Notes: generated by a model not told the origin, from the sequence alone. A DNA stretch of 64,000 nucleotides from Camellia lanceoleosa (GCA_025200525.1 CM045762.1:27315600-27379599); one strand, 5' to 3'; shown: positions 13,380-39,390, counted from the stretch's first letter. Made by a program: numbers and translations.

Positions 13380-14714
13380 TGTCACGAACCGCTCATCGTA
13401 TTCAAGGGTTAAGCATTGTGATGGCCAGTAACTGAAGTTACCTCTGGCCAATTCTTAAACAAATTACTAAACGCGAGCGGAAAAAAATATTTAAGTAAGA
13501 GTACCAAAATAATCATTGGAGTTTCTATTTTTATAGCAAAATTTATTAACCAAAAAGGCCGATATTTACATATGAAGAATAGAATTATAAATACTATAAA
13601 AGTGCTGCATGTGTTTATTCCGTAGCCCCGCGTCTAAGACTCTCCAAAAGTTATTTCTAAATTACATTATTTCCTGAAAATTGGTAAACAGCTATAAGCA
13701 CATGGCAGAGTGAGAAATATTATACTAAAAGCATAAGGGCATAAAATTCACCATTGATAATTATTGACTAAACAAAGCTTGATATTAAAATACAGAGATC
13801 ATTTGACATATAATACAAAAATCATATAAACAAAATAATCATAACCATGGTACATAATGGAACAAAATAGGTGTTTGACTCAAAAGGTGGCTCCCACTAT
13901 ACTGTAGCACTTAGCTCCGTACAACACTTTGCTCCACATCAGAAATCATAACATGATGCAAGATGCAGTAATGTATGTATGGACTTAAGAGGCTTGTACG
14001 AACTCTAGAGGTGGCTCCCACAATAGTATAGCACTTAGCTCCGTACAATACTTTGCTCCGTCCCAGAAATCAGAATGTTAGTGGATTCATGACAAACAAA
14101 GGGTCACAAAGTGACTAATCAGAGGGTCAATGATTATTTAAGTCCCTCCAAGGCATAGGACCTCCGTAGTAGTATTTATAAAATAATTACTCAAAACACA
14201 TTTCAATAAACAGCTATTTCCATGGGTTTTCCTTATTATATAAAATAAGGTTAAAATACGAATATAATTTATAAAACACAAATTGTATAAAATAAATTAT
14301 GGTAACTCAAAACATACATAAAACATATAATAGTGACTCAAGAAATAATATAACTCACCTTAATATCACTACTATTATTTTTTCCGCCATTTTGAGGCCT
14401 TCCTCCACATTGTCTCTCCTTCTTACTTTCATTGTTTGTTTGTTGACTTGTGTTTATTCATTCTCACGAATCTCTTATTTATAGAAATGGTGAGCAAAGC
14501 TTCACCCTTAGTTAATTGCCACGTGCGATTCTAGATTTGAGTAACCCTAAGTAACTTAAATATCTTATTATATTTTGGCCCATATATTTATAAAATAACA
14601 TACAAATCGCACCTTGATCCCAATTCATCGTATATAGAATTATATTATTCCGATTTATAATTAGATAATACTAATATGAAAGTGAAAGGATAATTTAATT
14701 TTTGGGTTGTTACA
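13380..14714 (-). mobile_element. LTR copy C (- orientation), 1,335 bp, with adjacent PBS
   Basis: On the - strand it runs from TGTAACAACCC (14714) to TTCGTGACA (13380), with TG...CA ends. Two bases further on, TGATATCAGAGC at 13377-13366 is one mismatch from the common initiator-Met tRNA primer site. The ORF at 14299-14484 lies inside the LTR and is not a gene. Confidence 0.85.
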
Positions 14715-15213
14715 ATAATAATAAAAATATTTTAAAAATTCACTAAAAATAAAAAATAACAATTAAAATTTAAAAATCTATTTTTGAAGACTGAGGTGGT
14801 GTTTGGGAGAAGGGTTGGTTTAAAATAACCTACTAAAAGATAAAATAGACTAAAATAGTCAATAAAACAAAATATCATATCTAACCCACAATCATTTTAC
14901 TTTTTCTCTCACAATCCTCATACAAAAAAAAGAAAAGAAAATTAGTCTAAGGCCCCTCTCCCATTTTTAGTAATGGAAGAGATCAATAATATTATTTTTT
15001 GATGTCTAAGGTCCCTCAACCCACACCTTTCTATCACAGAGAAATTTGATATATCTCACGCTCTCTATCTCTCTTTCCCACTGCTCTTCTCTCCCACGCT
15101 GCTCTTTTATCTCTCTGTCTCTCGTCGATCTCATTTACCAGTTCAAAACCCTATATCTTTCTCTTTCTCATTCCCTAGATCTATCTCTCTCTTCATCTTC
15201 TCTAATCTTCCTT

Positions 15214-15660
15214 GCAGTACTTCTTGTATCAATATTCATGGGCTGGGATAGTACCACAGACAGTTGCCAACATGTCTGCTATCACTTCCGTGGTAGATGT
15301 ACCTTCTGCTACATCGTCTCCTCCGGTTCTTCCTGTAATACCACAAGCCATCACTCCTATAAAATGTAATTGGACAGAACACACTTCTCTTGATGGATTC
15401 AAGTACTATTATAATAGCTCTACTGGTCAAAGCATAGTAAGAAATTTATTATCTTCATATTTTTTGGGGTGAGTACTGTTTCCCGCTTAAATATAAACTA
15501 GAGGAATTGGCATTATTTGAACAACAGCAAAAACAATCTGTTCAATAGCCTTAAACCCATTCTCACTCTCAAAGGATCTCTACAACAAGTTCTCGGATAC
15601 AACAATTTCAACTCCAAACACAAGTTCAAACACAGGCCTACCATCACAAGTTTGTGTAAA
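15214..15660 (+). pseudogene. WW-domain gene fragment (FCA-like?)
   Basis: From a CT-rich, leader-like stretch and a CTTGCAG acceptor-like site, the frame reads YSWAGIVPQTVANMS..., then the first half of a WW domain: CNWTEHTSLDGFKYYYNSST (15366-15425). The second tryptophan segment is absent. After a stretch with intron-like ends the frame resumes as EELALFEQQQKQSVQ, then a Gln-rich tail broken by TAG and TAA where CAG/CAA would fit. The order WW then Gln-rich tail resembles flowering regulator FCA, but PRP40-type proteins cannot be excluded. It is not a working gene. Confidence 0.65.
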
Positions 15661-15699
15661 ATTTTCTCTGTGATATGTCTAAACAAATTTGGTGTTGGT

Positions 15700-15840
15700 G
15701 ATATGTAAAATTTTTTCTGTGATGTGTCTAGAGAAATTTAGAATTTTCTCTGTGATATGTCTAAAGAAATTTGGAATTTTCTCTGATTTGTCCAGAGAAA
15801 TTCTCTGGATCGAATTTTCTCTTAATCAATATTGAGGGAC
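15700..15840. repeat. Short degenerate tandem repeat, TTTCTCTGTGATATGTCTA unit
   Basis: The phrases TCTGTGATRTGTCTARAGAA and AATTTTCTCT recur four to five times. AATTTCTCTGGACAAATCAG is shared (inverted) with 45790-45810, linking two capture-rich regions. Confidence 0.6.
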
Positions 15841-16479
15841 CTTAGACATTATGAAAATATTAAATGTCCTTTTATGCTATAAAATCTTAATACCAGGGAC
15901 CCTAAAAAAACCCCCAAAAAAAAAAATCAACAAACTTCTCAAACACAACTATTTTAACTAAACTAAAATAGTCACACAAAAAAAAAAAAAAAAATCAAAT
16001 AAAAAATCAAATAATCAACTAAAATAACTAGTTTCTCAAACAAGGATTGAATTAGACTATCTCCAATGGTTCATCAATTCTTTCATCAAATTTGAATTAA
16101 CATTTTTGTTGCTCCAATTTTTTCATCAAATCAAGAATATAAAAATCTTTCACCAAATTGAAGACCCTTGGAGCTTTCATCAAAATTTGTAAAAAAATAT
16201 ACTGGCCAGTCGATCGGTGTTTTAATGAAAGGTCAAATTCCTCCGTTAGAGCACTTGATATCAAATGTAGTTTTTACTTAAATTTTTTCTCAAATTTGAT
16301 ATATAAAAAATGAATAGTAATCTTGTGTTTTGTTAGAAGATTTAGGAAGACATTTGGAAAGAAATGAAAAAAGTGTGTGAAACTATGAAATATAAATAAA
16401 ATATATATTTTATAAGTTGGAATATCCTAAAGTAAGGATTAAAGAAATCTACAAAAATCAGTTTTTATGATCAATCTTT

Positions 16480-17130
16480 AATGTAGATTTGAGTCAAAAG
16501 CTGTTAAACAAGTTTATGCTTTAACTAAAATTAGAGAAACTTACGGTTATTATCCAAAGAGTCAATTGAAAAACATATGAAAGATGGTCATAACTTTATT
16601 CATCTAGGATTAATTCAAGTTGAATCAAACCATTAACTCAATAAAGTTAAAATACTTCTATTCTTTTATGCATAAGAGATGCACGATTTATTAATTATCA
16701 TGATAGCCTAATGGGTATAATGGAATCAGGCCTTCATAAAGGACATGTTTACTTTAATTATTTTTCCGATTTTACTTTAAGTCTTAGAGATCCTTATATA
16801 TTAAAGTATTAATATATTCAATTGTCTGGCGCATTCACTAATATGTTAGCTAATGTTCATAATATTGCTTTGATTTATTGCATTTATTATAAATGTATTA
16901 AAATTAATCTCAATGTTCAAGCTTTAAATAAAAGTCTAAAAGATAAAACATTACTTATTCAAGGTAGTACACATGAAACTAATATTTCAATCTCCAAAAT
17001 GATTTGTTGGAACGATATTACTCTTCTTGAAGATGGGTCACAGTTAATGAAAATTATTCCCAAAATCAATAATCTACTACTAGTCAAGATATTCAAACTA
17101 TTCAACAATTTAATGATTGTTCAGTTCATA
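16480..17130 (+). pseudogene. Movement-protein remnant (30K type), endogenous caulimovirid
   Basis: The clearest part is an open stretch at 16822-17100 (frame 1) with a motif containing NVHNIALIY, characteristic of caulimovirid movement proteins. Upstream (16480-16820) similar sequence is spread over several frames with stops. In the virus it enlarges plasmodesmata; here it is dead. Confidence 0.7.
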
Positions 17131-17198
17131 TACGCTTTAATCGCCTTCCTAGTCACTCATCCCATCATAGTAGTTCTAGTATCCCCCGACTTTAGAAG

Positions 17199-19224
17199 AT
17201 GATGAAATATTTAATACACCTCTATTTACTCAAAGATAGGAAATTTCATCTTTGTGAACATTCACATAGCAAATTAAAAGGAATAGATAATTCCTCTACT
17301 TCCCAAATTAATAAACCAGTTTATTCAACTCAGACACATCTCCATGAAGATGAAACCACATATCAAGATTCACCTACTCAGACTGATTTTGAAGTTGTTC
17401 CTCCTATTAACCAACAATTATTAACTCTTAGTAAACCTTTTACTCCAGATCTAAATAAACTCCATGTTGAATTTAAATCTAAAGCCAATAAGTCTAAACA
17501 ACAAACCTATAGAAATAATTATAATGAACACCAACAATCCAAGATTACCAAGAAATGGTATAAATTTATGAACGAAGTAAATACTGAAATTCACTTCTTT
17601 GATTATCTTGAAAATTATTATCAAAAGATAAATATTATTACAAAAACTAAATGGAAAACTTCCCCTAATACTTTTATTTCTTCTAGTCATTCCCCTCTAG
17701 AAACTATTCTTATTGAACATAAAGGTGCTATTGTACATGCTTCTCCCTTTAAACTTCATGGTGATGAATATGAAATCCAAAAAGTAATTGAACAAAATAA
17801 TTATTCCAATCAATATTTAAAAACTATTGGTAAACAATTAGATAAAATAGAAACTTCTTTTGAGGATTACTTTACTAGTCATACATCCATTAGTAAACCT
17901 TTAGACAAACCTCTTATTAATCTTCCTAGCACTAGAAAACGGTTAAGCCTAGTTACCCAAGACACTAATACTGTTGAAGCTATTGAACAATTATTTACTA
18001 AGGTATCTACTACATCTAATGAAAAAGGAATTATTGTCCTAACACAACAACCACCTGTTGAATTTAGTAGTGACTCCGATACATCCATAAATGAAATTGA
18101 TAAATTAACCCAACAATTCTAGGCTACTAATCTTAACCGAATCACACATTCCAAAGTTAATCCTACTACTCTTACCAAAAATTGGTATCCTAAACCTACA
18201 CCTCCCGATCTTCAATTCGAAGAAACCAATATTAACAATCAATTTTCTATTTCGCTAAAAAATTATACGAATGGAATATAGATGGTCTTAGTGAAAATCA
18301 AATTCTTCAAAAATTAAATCATATGTCTATGGTTGCAAATAGTTACCTTAGTAATTATCCTGATTACACTCAACCTAAAATAGTCTCTTTACTTACATTT
18401 GGTTTTACTGGTATGCTCAAATCTTGGTGGAATAAATATCTCACTTCAGATCTACGTGAATCTATACAATATGCAGTACAATTAGATGAAAATGATATCC
18501 CAATCTTTGATGAAGATATAGGATCAAGTAAAACTGATGATATTAATACTTTAATATTTACTATAGTCAAACATTTTATTGGCACACCTTCTAATGTCCA
18601 TTCTCGCATCCATGATCAGCTTAGTAATTTAACTTACCGTACTTTAAGCAATTTTCAATGGTATAAAGATATTTTTACCTCTAGAGTCGTGCTTATAGAT
18701 GATTGTACTAAGTCATTTATAAAGAAAAATTCATTAATGGATTACCTAATCTTTTTACTCATAAAATTCGAGATGTTCTTAGTCAACCTACTGTTATTAT
18801 AGAATATGATAATTTAACTTATGGTGATATAATTAGCACCATTCAAAAAGAATGATTAAAAATGTGTATAGACATGAAACTTAATCAAAAAGCTGTTAAG
18901 GATAAACACAAAGCTAAATATGAATTAGGAAATTTCTACGAAAAATATGGTCTACCTCCCGTTGCACCATCATGACGCAAACATAATAACAAGAGATCTT
19001 TACACAAATACCCTGCTAAATATAAGAAGAAATATTCATCTACTAAATCACCTGATAAGTATTATGCTAAACTAAAAAAGAAATATCACAAGCAAACTAA
19101 TCATTTTAAGAAGAAGTCAAAATGTACCCAAGATGTTACTTGTTACAATTGTGGAAAAAAAGGTCATTATTCTAATAAATTTAAAGTTAAAGAAAAACTT
19201 AAAAATAAGCTTAATCAATTATAA
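17199..19224 (+). pseudogene. Coat-protein region with degraded zinc knuckle
   Basis: 17199-18122 (frame 3) is a Ser/Thr/Lys-rich linker continuing from the movement protein. 18323-18720 (frame 2) is the conserved capsid core, with phrases such as GFTGMLKSWWNKYL and HFIGTPSNVHSRIHDQLS. The frame then changes to 1 near 18725. The zinc knuckle at 19141-19182 reads CYNCGKKGHYSNKF, in which the fourth ligand is Phe (TTT) instead of Cys. A Lys-rich tract precedes it. Confidence 0.75.
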
Positions 19225-19859
19225 ATTACTGAAGAACATCAAAGTCAAAAATTCGACATATTTAAACTAATTAATACCCCAAATCAATCTCCTGATCATT
19301 CTAGTCTATCATCCAATGACACCACTCCTTTGAGTGATGCTTCTACTTATTACTCTCCCAGTGAGAATACTGAATGAGAGATTGAATTAGGATGTAATGA
19401 TACTTGCTGTAAACAAATTAATGTTCTTAGTAAATCACAATAAGAAGAAGATTCTTTAAAAGAATTAATTAGGAAATTAGAAAATCCTGAATTAAAAAGA
19501 AAATATATTAATAAGTTAAAATCTTTACTAATAAATAAAGGTAAAAAACCTCATCAAGATAAACCAATTATTAGTCTCACAATTACTTTAGAAAGATTTC
19601 GAAAAATTAAACATAAAAAAATCACTTTACAAGATTTACAAAATGAGATTAACCAAATTAAACTAACCATTCAAGAGTTAAAAGCGAAAGACAAATCATT
19701 AGAAGAAGAAATTGAAATATTAAAAATCAATAAAAATCTTAATGATTTCCAAAATAATAATAATACTTCCTCTGATGAATCTAGCTCTGGTCCTAATCCT
19801 AGCCACGCCATCTTTGATAATCGATCAACTAAATCTAATAGTGAAAATCACAATGATAG

Positions 19860-21830
19860 TCATCGTTTAAATATTATTAATAAAATTCATATTCAAAAAT
19901 GGCATTCGAAAATCAAACTAGTTATTAATGATTTTAAAATAGAAGTCATAGCCCTCATTGATACCGGCCCTGATTTAAATTGTATTCAAGAAGGTTTAAT
20001 CCCCACAAAATATTATCATAAAACTAGTGAACAATTAAGTTCTGCTAATAGAAGTCAAATGCATATTAAATATAAATTACCCAAAGTACATTTGTCAAAA
20101 TAATGTTTGTTTTAAAACATCCTTTATTCTAGTCAGAAATATGACCGACAAAGTCATTCTAGGAACTCCGTTTATTTTTTTACTGTATCTATTTACCACT
20201 ACTAACTATGGAATAACCACACAAGCTTTTGGTCAAATAGTGACTTTTAAATTCTTATCTCCTTCTGAAATCAAAGAATTAAATCAATTAAAAGAATATT
20301 CTATATCCCAATCTATTAATCGATTAACCAAACAACTCAAATTTCTCAAAGAAGTAAAATATAAAAAATGGAAACTCAATTGACTAATCAAATTCTTATA
20401 TCCAAAATTGATAAATTTAAAAACCAAATAGAAAATACCGTTTGGTCCACTTTACCAAGTGCTATCTGTTATAGGAAAAACTATGTAATTACACTCCAAA
20501 ATATTAAAAATTATAGTGAAAGATAAATTCCTATTAAGGTTCGACCTATTCAAATGAATCATGAATTAGTGGAAATGTGCAAAAAAGAGATTAATGAATT
20601 ATTAAAAAATAACATCATTAGTAATAGTAAGTCGCCTTGGTCTTACCCTGCTTTTTATGTTAATAAAAATGTTGAACTTGAACGTGGTGTTTCACGATTA
20701 GTCATTAATTATAAACCATGAAACAAAATTTTAGAATGAATACACTATCCAATCCCTAATAAAACATATCTCATTAAAAGATTTAGTCAAGCTATCATCT
20801 TTAGTAAATTTGATCTTAAAAGTAGATTTTGACAAATACAAATTCATCCTGATGATTGTTATAAAATTGCCTTTACTACACCTTTTGGCCATTACGAATG
20901 GAATGTCATGCCCTTTAGATTAAAAAATGCTTCTAGTGAATTTCAAAACATTATGAATAAAATTTTTAATTCCTTTAATCATTTTTTTATTGTTTACATA
21001 AATGATATCCTCATTTTCTCTAAGTTAATCGATAAACATTGGAAACATTTTAATTCATTTCTCCATATTATCAAATATAATGGTCTAGTTATTTCTGCTC
21101 CTAAGATTAAGTTATTCCAAACTAAAGTTAGATTCCTAGGTTATGATATCCACCAAAGTACTATTATTCCTGTCAATTGATCTATTGAGTTTGCTTCTAA
21201 GTTCCTTGATGAAATCTTAGACAAAACCTAGTTATAACGATTTTTAGGTTCTTTAAATTATATTGCTGAATTTTACAAAGACCTTAGGAAAATTTATCAA
21301 CCCCTTTTTGATAGGTTGAAACATAATCCTTCTCATTAGTCTTCTACTCATACTGCAATTGTTCAACAAGTCAAAAAATATGTCAAGAACTTGCCTTGTC
21401 TTGGCATTCCTACTGAAAATTCATTCAAAATTATTCAGACTGATGGTTCTGATGTTGGTTATGGTGGCACTCTTCTTTAGAAAATCACTCTGCTTATCTG
21501 AACAAATTGTTCATTTTCATTTGGTGTTTGGAACAAAGTACAAAAAAATCATAGTACTATTAAAAAATAATTTTTATCTATTATTTTATGTATTAGTAAA
21601 TTTCAAGATAACATCTTAAATAAAAAATTCTTATTACGTGTTGATTGCAAAAGTGCTAAATATGTTTTGGAAAAAAATGTTCAAAATATTGCTAGTAAAC
21701 ATATTTTTGCTTGATTGCAATCCATTTTAAGTATTTTTGATTTTGATATTGAATATATTCCTGGTACTCAAAATTTTATCCCTGATTTCCATACCCGATA
21801 ATTTTTACAAGAAGGATAGTGCAACATGCC
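19860..21830 (+). pseudogene. Protease, reverse transcriptase and RNase H region of endogenous caulimovirid
   Basis: All in frame 1. The aspartic protease shows LIDTGPDLNCI at about 19954. RT runs from about 20527 to 21180 with FTTPFGHYEWNVMPF and the active-site box YINDIL (about 20995), in which the first catalytic Asp of YxDD is Asn. RNase H starts near 21430 with TDGSDVGYGG and later DCKSAKYVLE. Stops interrupt RT and RNase H repeatedly, several being TGA at places where the family has Trp. The enzyme cannot be made from this copy. Confidence 0.85.
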
Positions 21831-22084
21831 TACTCCTTATTGTTCTACAAACAGGTTACAAGTCACCTAATATCGCAAAATTATTCACTATTACAAGTTT
21901 AAAATATCCTATTTAAAGTCACTGCAATATGACTCTTACCTTCATCAAGACCCTTACCTTTAATTCAATCAGATTAAAAGTTATCGTAATTTCGTTGCTA
22001 ATTACACTAATCTAGTTAACTTTCATATGAATAGATTAGATGTCCTCTGTGGATGCTAATCTACTTCTGTCATTTTTATTACAG

Positions 22085-23276
22085 ATGTCAAGCAACAAAC
22101 CTACTACAAAACCTCTTGCCACTATGCCAACCACCAACCCATTCTTGCACCTACAAAATCGATACCAAATTTTTGGTAATATTTCTAAACCTTGTTACAC
22201 TTGCTGGCTTGCACCCTTTGCTGCCAAATCAATTACACCAATGCATCCTAACAAGTCTACCCCAAGAACAGTTATGTTCTTAACACTCATTCAACATTTT
22301 TTTACAAAGAACCAGGTCCATAAAATTATCCACAATGTTCTTGAATTAGTCAAATCCTATTTCCCTAATGGATGGCATTTCATTCATTCCTATCCCGATA
22401 AGTCAATAGTCATTAAACCTATTTATGATCAAGTCCAGACTAGTAAAATCATTTATCATTCCTTGTACATTTATAATATTATTTCCATGGAATAATGGGG
22501 CTTCCCTTTTCTGCTCCGAGACCTTTCTAACCATGATATACAACATAGTTACTATGATTACATTGATACTTGGTTCAAAATCCTCCTACATCAAATTGAG
22601 TCATATAGTCATTCTTGGTTTTTCTCATTTGACTATAAATTCAAATTAGAATTCCCTTATTGGTTCCTGAGATGGTGGTCACAGCATGATGTTATCTCAG
22701 AAATCATTCCTTCTGAGTTAATAGAACAAGTCAATTACTTCTCTTCAATTTACAAGCTCAGCCAGCATAAAAGTCAGTTTCCTTTGTTACTTCATTTTAT
22801 GTCCAAATATAAAGTCCCTTGGATTTTTAAATGGCAATACAGTCTATCCAATAACATAGTCAGTCATCAACATTTTGTTAAATGGTGGGATGTATTCAAA
22901 GCCCATCGTATTATGAACAAGTCTAGCAAGAATTTTCAGTTAACATTTATGCCCCAACTCCTGCAATGGTCAAGTCTCAGCAAAATCCAAATGCTTCAGT
23001 CACACAAGGAAGCCCACTTCCTCTCACTACAGTCAGACTTGGAAGCCCATCAACCAGCATTAAACCTTCCAAATCCAAGTCTTCCAAGGCCAAGCTCAAA
23101 GCAAAGCCTAAGTCAACCTTTAGTGATGAATTGATCCAAATGGCAAAATTATTGATGGCCCAAGCAAAGTCACAAATTGAAGATGAAGCCTCAGATGATT
23201 CAGCCTCCTCTAAAGCCTCAACCAGTCATGATCTATATGGTCCACAATTCCAAGATGTTCAGGACCTACATGCCTA
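22085..23276 (+). pseudogene. Second ORF of the endogenous caulimovirid, unknown function
   Basis: Starts at ATG 22085 directly after an acceptor-like TTTTTATTACAG. Frame 2 runs to about 22960 with a single stop (TAA at 22493), then shifts to frame 1, ending at TGA-free codons up to TAA 23275-23277. The body is rich in Trp, His and aromatic residues; the C-terminal part is Ser/Lys-rich then acidic (EDEASDDSASSKAS). It is much less damaged than the polyprotein. No domain was recognised. Confidence 0.6.
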
Positions 23277-23459
23277 AAAAAGTCATTGAATTCCATATAT
23301 ATACATTAGCTTCAATTACTACTCTTACTTTGAGAAAAGCTGCTGACATATATATTGATTCCCCATCAGTCAACTGTGCCGTCACGTTTCCTCACTGCTA
23401 GTAAAAAAAAAAAAAAGTAAAAAAGTTCTCGATCACAAAAAGATGCCCTCAGCACCCAT

Positions 23460-24010
23460 GTGCCTCTTATTCTCCAACTTTTGAAGTCACAAGTTTCACA
23501 GTATTTTCCAGCTTTTGAAGTCACAGGCCTCACAGTTCCCAATTCACAAGCCTAATAGTTATCCACTTTGCTTATAAAAGAAGTTCTTCAGTCAAGGCAA
23601 ACTCAGAGTTGGAAAGATAAAATTTTATTTCACAGTTTATCTCAATTTCTGTAAAAAAAAAAAAAATAGTTTGTTGTCTTAAAATTCAGTTTTTAAGGAT
23701 GCATGTTGAAGGTGTATTTTCCAGTTATTTTCAGTAAATAATTTTGTATTTTTTAGTTATTTCCAATAAACGATTATAAGTTTATTTTGTATTACTATTT
23801 CTACTTATCTATTTTATTTATAAATATTTTATTTTAACTTAGCATTGATTAGTTATGTATCAATTTGTATTTTCTTATGTTCTGTTATTAGGGAGATTTA
23901 AATCCAAGAATTGTTCATGAATTCACAATCCGTAGTTAATAGTTAATGGTTCAAATTTGTCATGAATTTTGTCTTTTGTAACTGAAAATTCACATTTAAT
24001 TTTTCAATAA
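23460..24010 (+). promoter_or_regulatory. Pararetrovirus promoter-like tail (TATA at 23571)
   Basis: CTTATAAAAGAAG at 23571 is a good plant TATA box. Upstream, TTTGAAGTCACA occurs twice (23482, 23513), and CGTCA at about 23382 resembles a half as-1 site. AATAAA-like signals follow at about 23766 and 24005. The layout is what a caulimovirid intergenic region would have. It points toward NSF, whose ATG is about 770 bases downstream of the TATA. Confidence 0.5.
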
Positions 24011-24133
24011 AAGAGGAAAGAGAAGTTTTTAGGCATGATGTGTTTTGAGATACTATTTTATTTGCATTTCATATAATATTTTAATTTTAATTTTTTCAAA
24101 TCTCTTATAAGTAAACCCAGCATTGGAGATGCC

Positions 24134-24343
24134 CTAGGGAACAGATGTTTCTCTTGGGGCCCAGGTGGCTCAATCCAATCTGGGGTGACCGTCCGATCTT
24201 CCCACTCTCCCCTGGCGGGCTGGAACGAACCCCAACTGACTCTACATTCACATCTCTCTCTCTCTCCATTCCTTCGAACCAAAGCAAAAAATAACAACAA
24301 AAACTTCTCTCTCTGCGATCTGACTGTTGCAGACACAGCAGCA
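24134..24343 (+). promoter_or_regulatory. NSF 5' flank and leader
   Basis: About 210 bases separate the MITE end at 24133 from the NSF ATG. The stretch is more GC-rich than its surroundings and contains CT-dinucleotide runs at about 24251-24268 and 24306-24316, typical of plant 5' UTRs and core promoters. No clear TATA box was seen. The ORFs here on both strands are shadows. Confidence 0.5.
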
Positions 24344-38278
<13,935 letters not shown>

Positions 38279-38388
38279 CAGTGAACTGTGCTTCTCATCG
38301 CGGTCCCTCCAGTGTTATATATATAGCCCACAGTTTTGTACCTTTGCCTGATTTTTATATTATTTTTCCCCCCTCCCTTTTGCCTTGA

Positions 38389-38541
38389 TTTTTCGTTTAG
38401 CATGAATTTGAAGTTAACCAGAGTGCTGGATTTGATTGGACTCAAATTTTGTGATAATTTTAAGATTTTTCGTTTACCATGAATTTGAAGTTAACCAGAG
38501 TGCTGTATTTGATTGGACTCAAATTTTGTGATAATTTAAGA
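38389..38541 (+). repeat. 77-bp tandem duplication downstream of NSF
   Basis: Two near-identical copies of a unit containing CATGAATTTGAAGTTAACCA begin at 38401 and 38478, a 77-base period. They lie about 110 bases after the NSF stop, so probably in or just past the 3' UTR. Confidence 0.85.
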
Positions 38542-38636
38542 TTTCCAGTTGATCAATGTCTCTTTTTTTCTTTTTTTCTTGTTTTTTTTGGAAATATATT
38601 TGGAGCTCAATTTTATTATATCAATCTTATTCAATG

Positions 38637-39066
38637 TGTTTGGTTTGAGTTTTCTGAATTAAGTTTTTTGAAAATTGAATTTTTTTGTTTTCGTATTCTT
38701 TTGTTTTTAGTGAATATTTTTTAAATTTTAAACATTTTTTTTACTTTTTTAGATGCACCTTAGTTAGATGTATCTAAAAAGTAAAAAATTTGTGAACAAA
38801 TATTTTAAAAAATTCATAAATACATAAAAATATAAAAAATGTATTGAATTTTTGTATTTTTTTTTGTATTTTTGGTATTTAGTGAATTTTTAAAAGATTT
38901 TTTTAATAATTTTTGTACTTTTTAGGTGTATTTATGTTAGGTGTGTCTAAAAAGTTAAAAAAAAAATGCTTAAAATATTAAAAAAATTCAGTAAAAACAA
39001 AAAAATACCGAAAATAAGAAAGTAGAATTTTTTTAAAAATTTTTTCTGAAAAATGAAAACAAACAA
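38637..39066 (+). repeat. AT-rich fold-back repeat, family copy 3
   Basis: Begins GTTTGGTTTGAGTTTTCTG and closely follows the copy at 2391-2800 through TGGTATTTAGTGAATTTTTA and TTATGTTAGGTGTGTCTAAA. Confidence 0.7.
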
Positions 39067-39386
39067 ACTGATTGTTTTTTCCACTAGTGCAATAGTCACT
39101 CTGTCTCTCTTTGTTGGATGTATTTCGACGGCTTAAGGTTGCCATTGGGACCAACTATAAACTCAGACTCATCCAAACCAACCGTAAACTTGGAGGTCTT
39201 AAGATTTTTGTGATGGAGTTTGCAAACTCGTTGATTTTTAATCCTCAAATTTGTGGTTAGTTTACTTTTTAGTAACCTCGTATACGTTTTGCCAAAGAAT
39301 GCTATATTGAATCGACATATTGTTGTCTGAATTTATTTAGGTTAGCCTTCAAACCTTACCTCACCAATAAAGATTGGTTCTAATTG

Positions 39387-39390
<4 letters not shown>

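Larger units (their letters stand above)
14951..15902. mobile_element. TAA-flanked element carrying a captured WW-domain fragment
   Basis: TAA lies on both sides (14948-14950, 15903-15905). The terminal arms begin GGCCCCT and end GGGACCC; about 70 bases in, ATGTCTAAGGTCCCTCAA (15002-15019) is perfectly inverted at about 15832-15849. The size, 3-bp duplication and terminal structure suggest a PIF/Harbinger-type non-autonomous element with transduplicated host sequence. It sits in a weaker, larger inverted pair (GTGTTTGGGAGAA near 14810, TTCTCAAACAAGG near 16032). Confidence 0.65.
16400..24010 (+). mobile_element. Endogenous caulimovirid (pararetrovirus) relic, about 7.6 kb
   Basis: The gene order is movement protein, coat protein with zinc knuckle, aspartic protease, reverse transcriptase, RNase H, then a separate second ORF and a promoter-like tail. 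No integrase and no LTRs were seen, which argues against a Ty3 retrotransposon. The two-ORF layout resembles florendovirus/petuvirus-type endogenous sequences. The copy is broken by at least three frame changes and many in-frame stops, so it is not functional. Ends are approximate. Confidence 0.85.
16055..24133. mobile_element. PIF-like MITE split by the pararetrovirus insertion
   Basis: GACTATCTCCAATGGTTCAT at 16055 and CATTGGAGATGCC at 24121-24133 form inverted ends typical of PIF/Tourist elements (consensus around CATCTCCAATG). Flanking triplets are TTA on the left and CTA/TAG on the right, so the duplication is not perfect. The left part holds about 350 bases of MITE-like sequence and the right part about 130. 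Confidence 0.45.

Noticed and set aside
16400..24010. Interpretation as a Ty3 LTR retrotransposon
   Set aside because: No LTRs and no integrase, and a movement-protein motif precedes the coat region, so an endogenous caulimovirid fits better.
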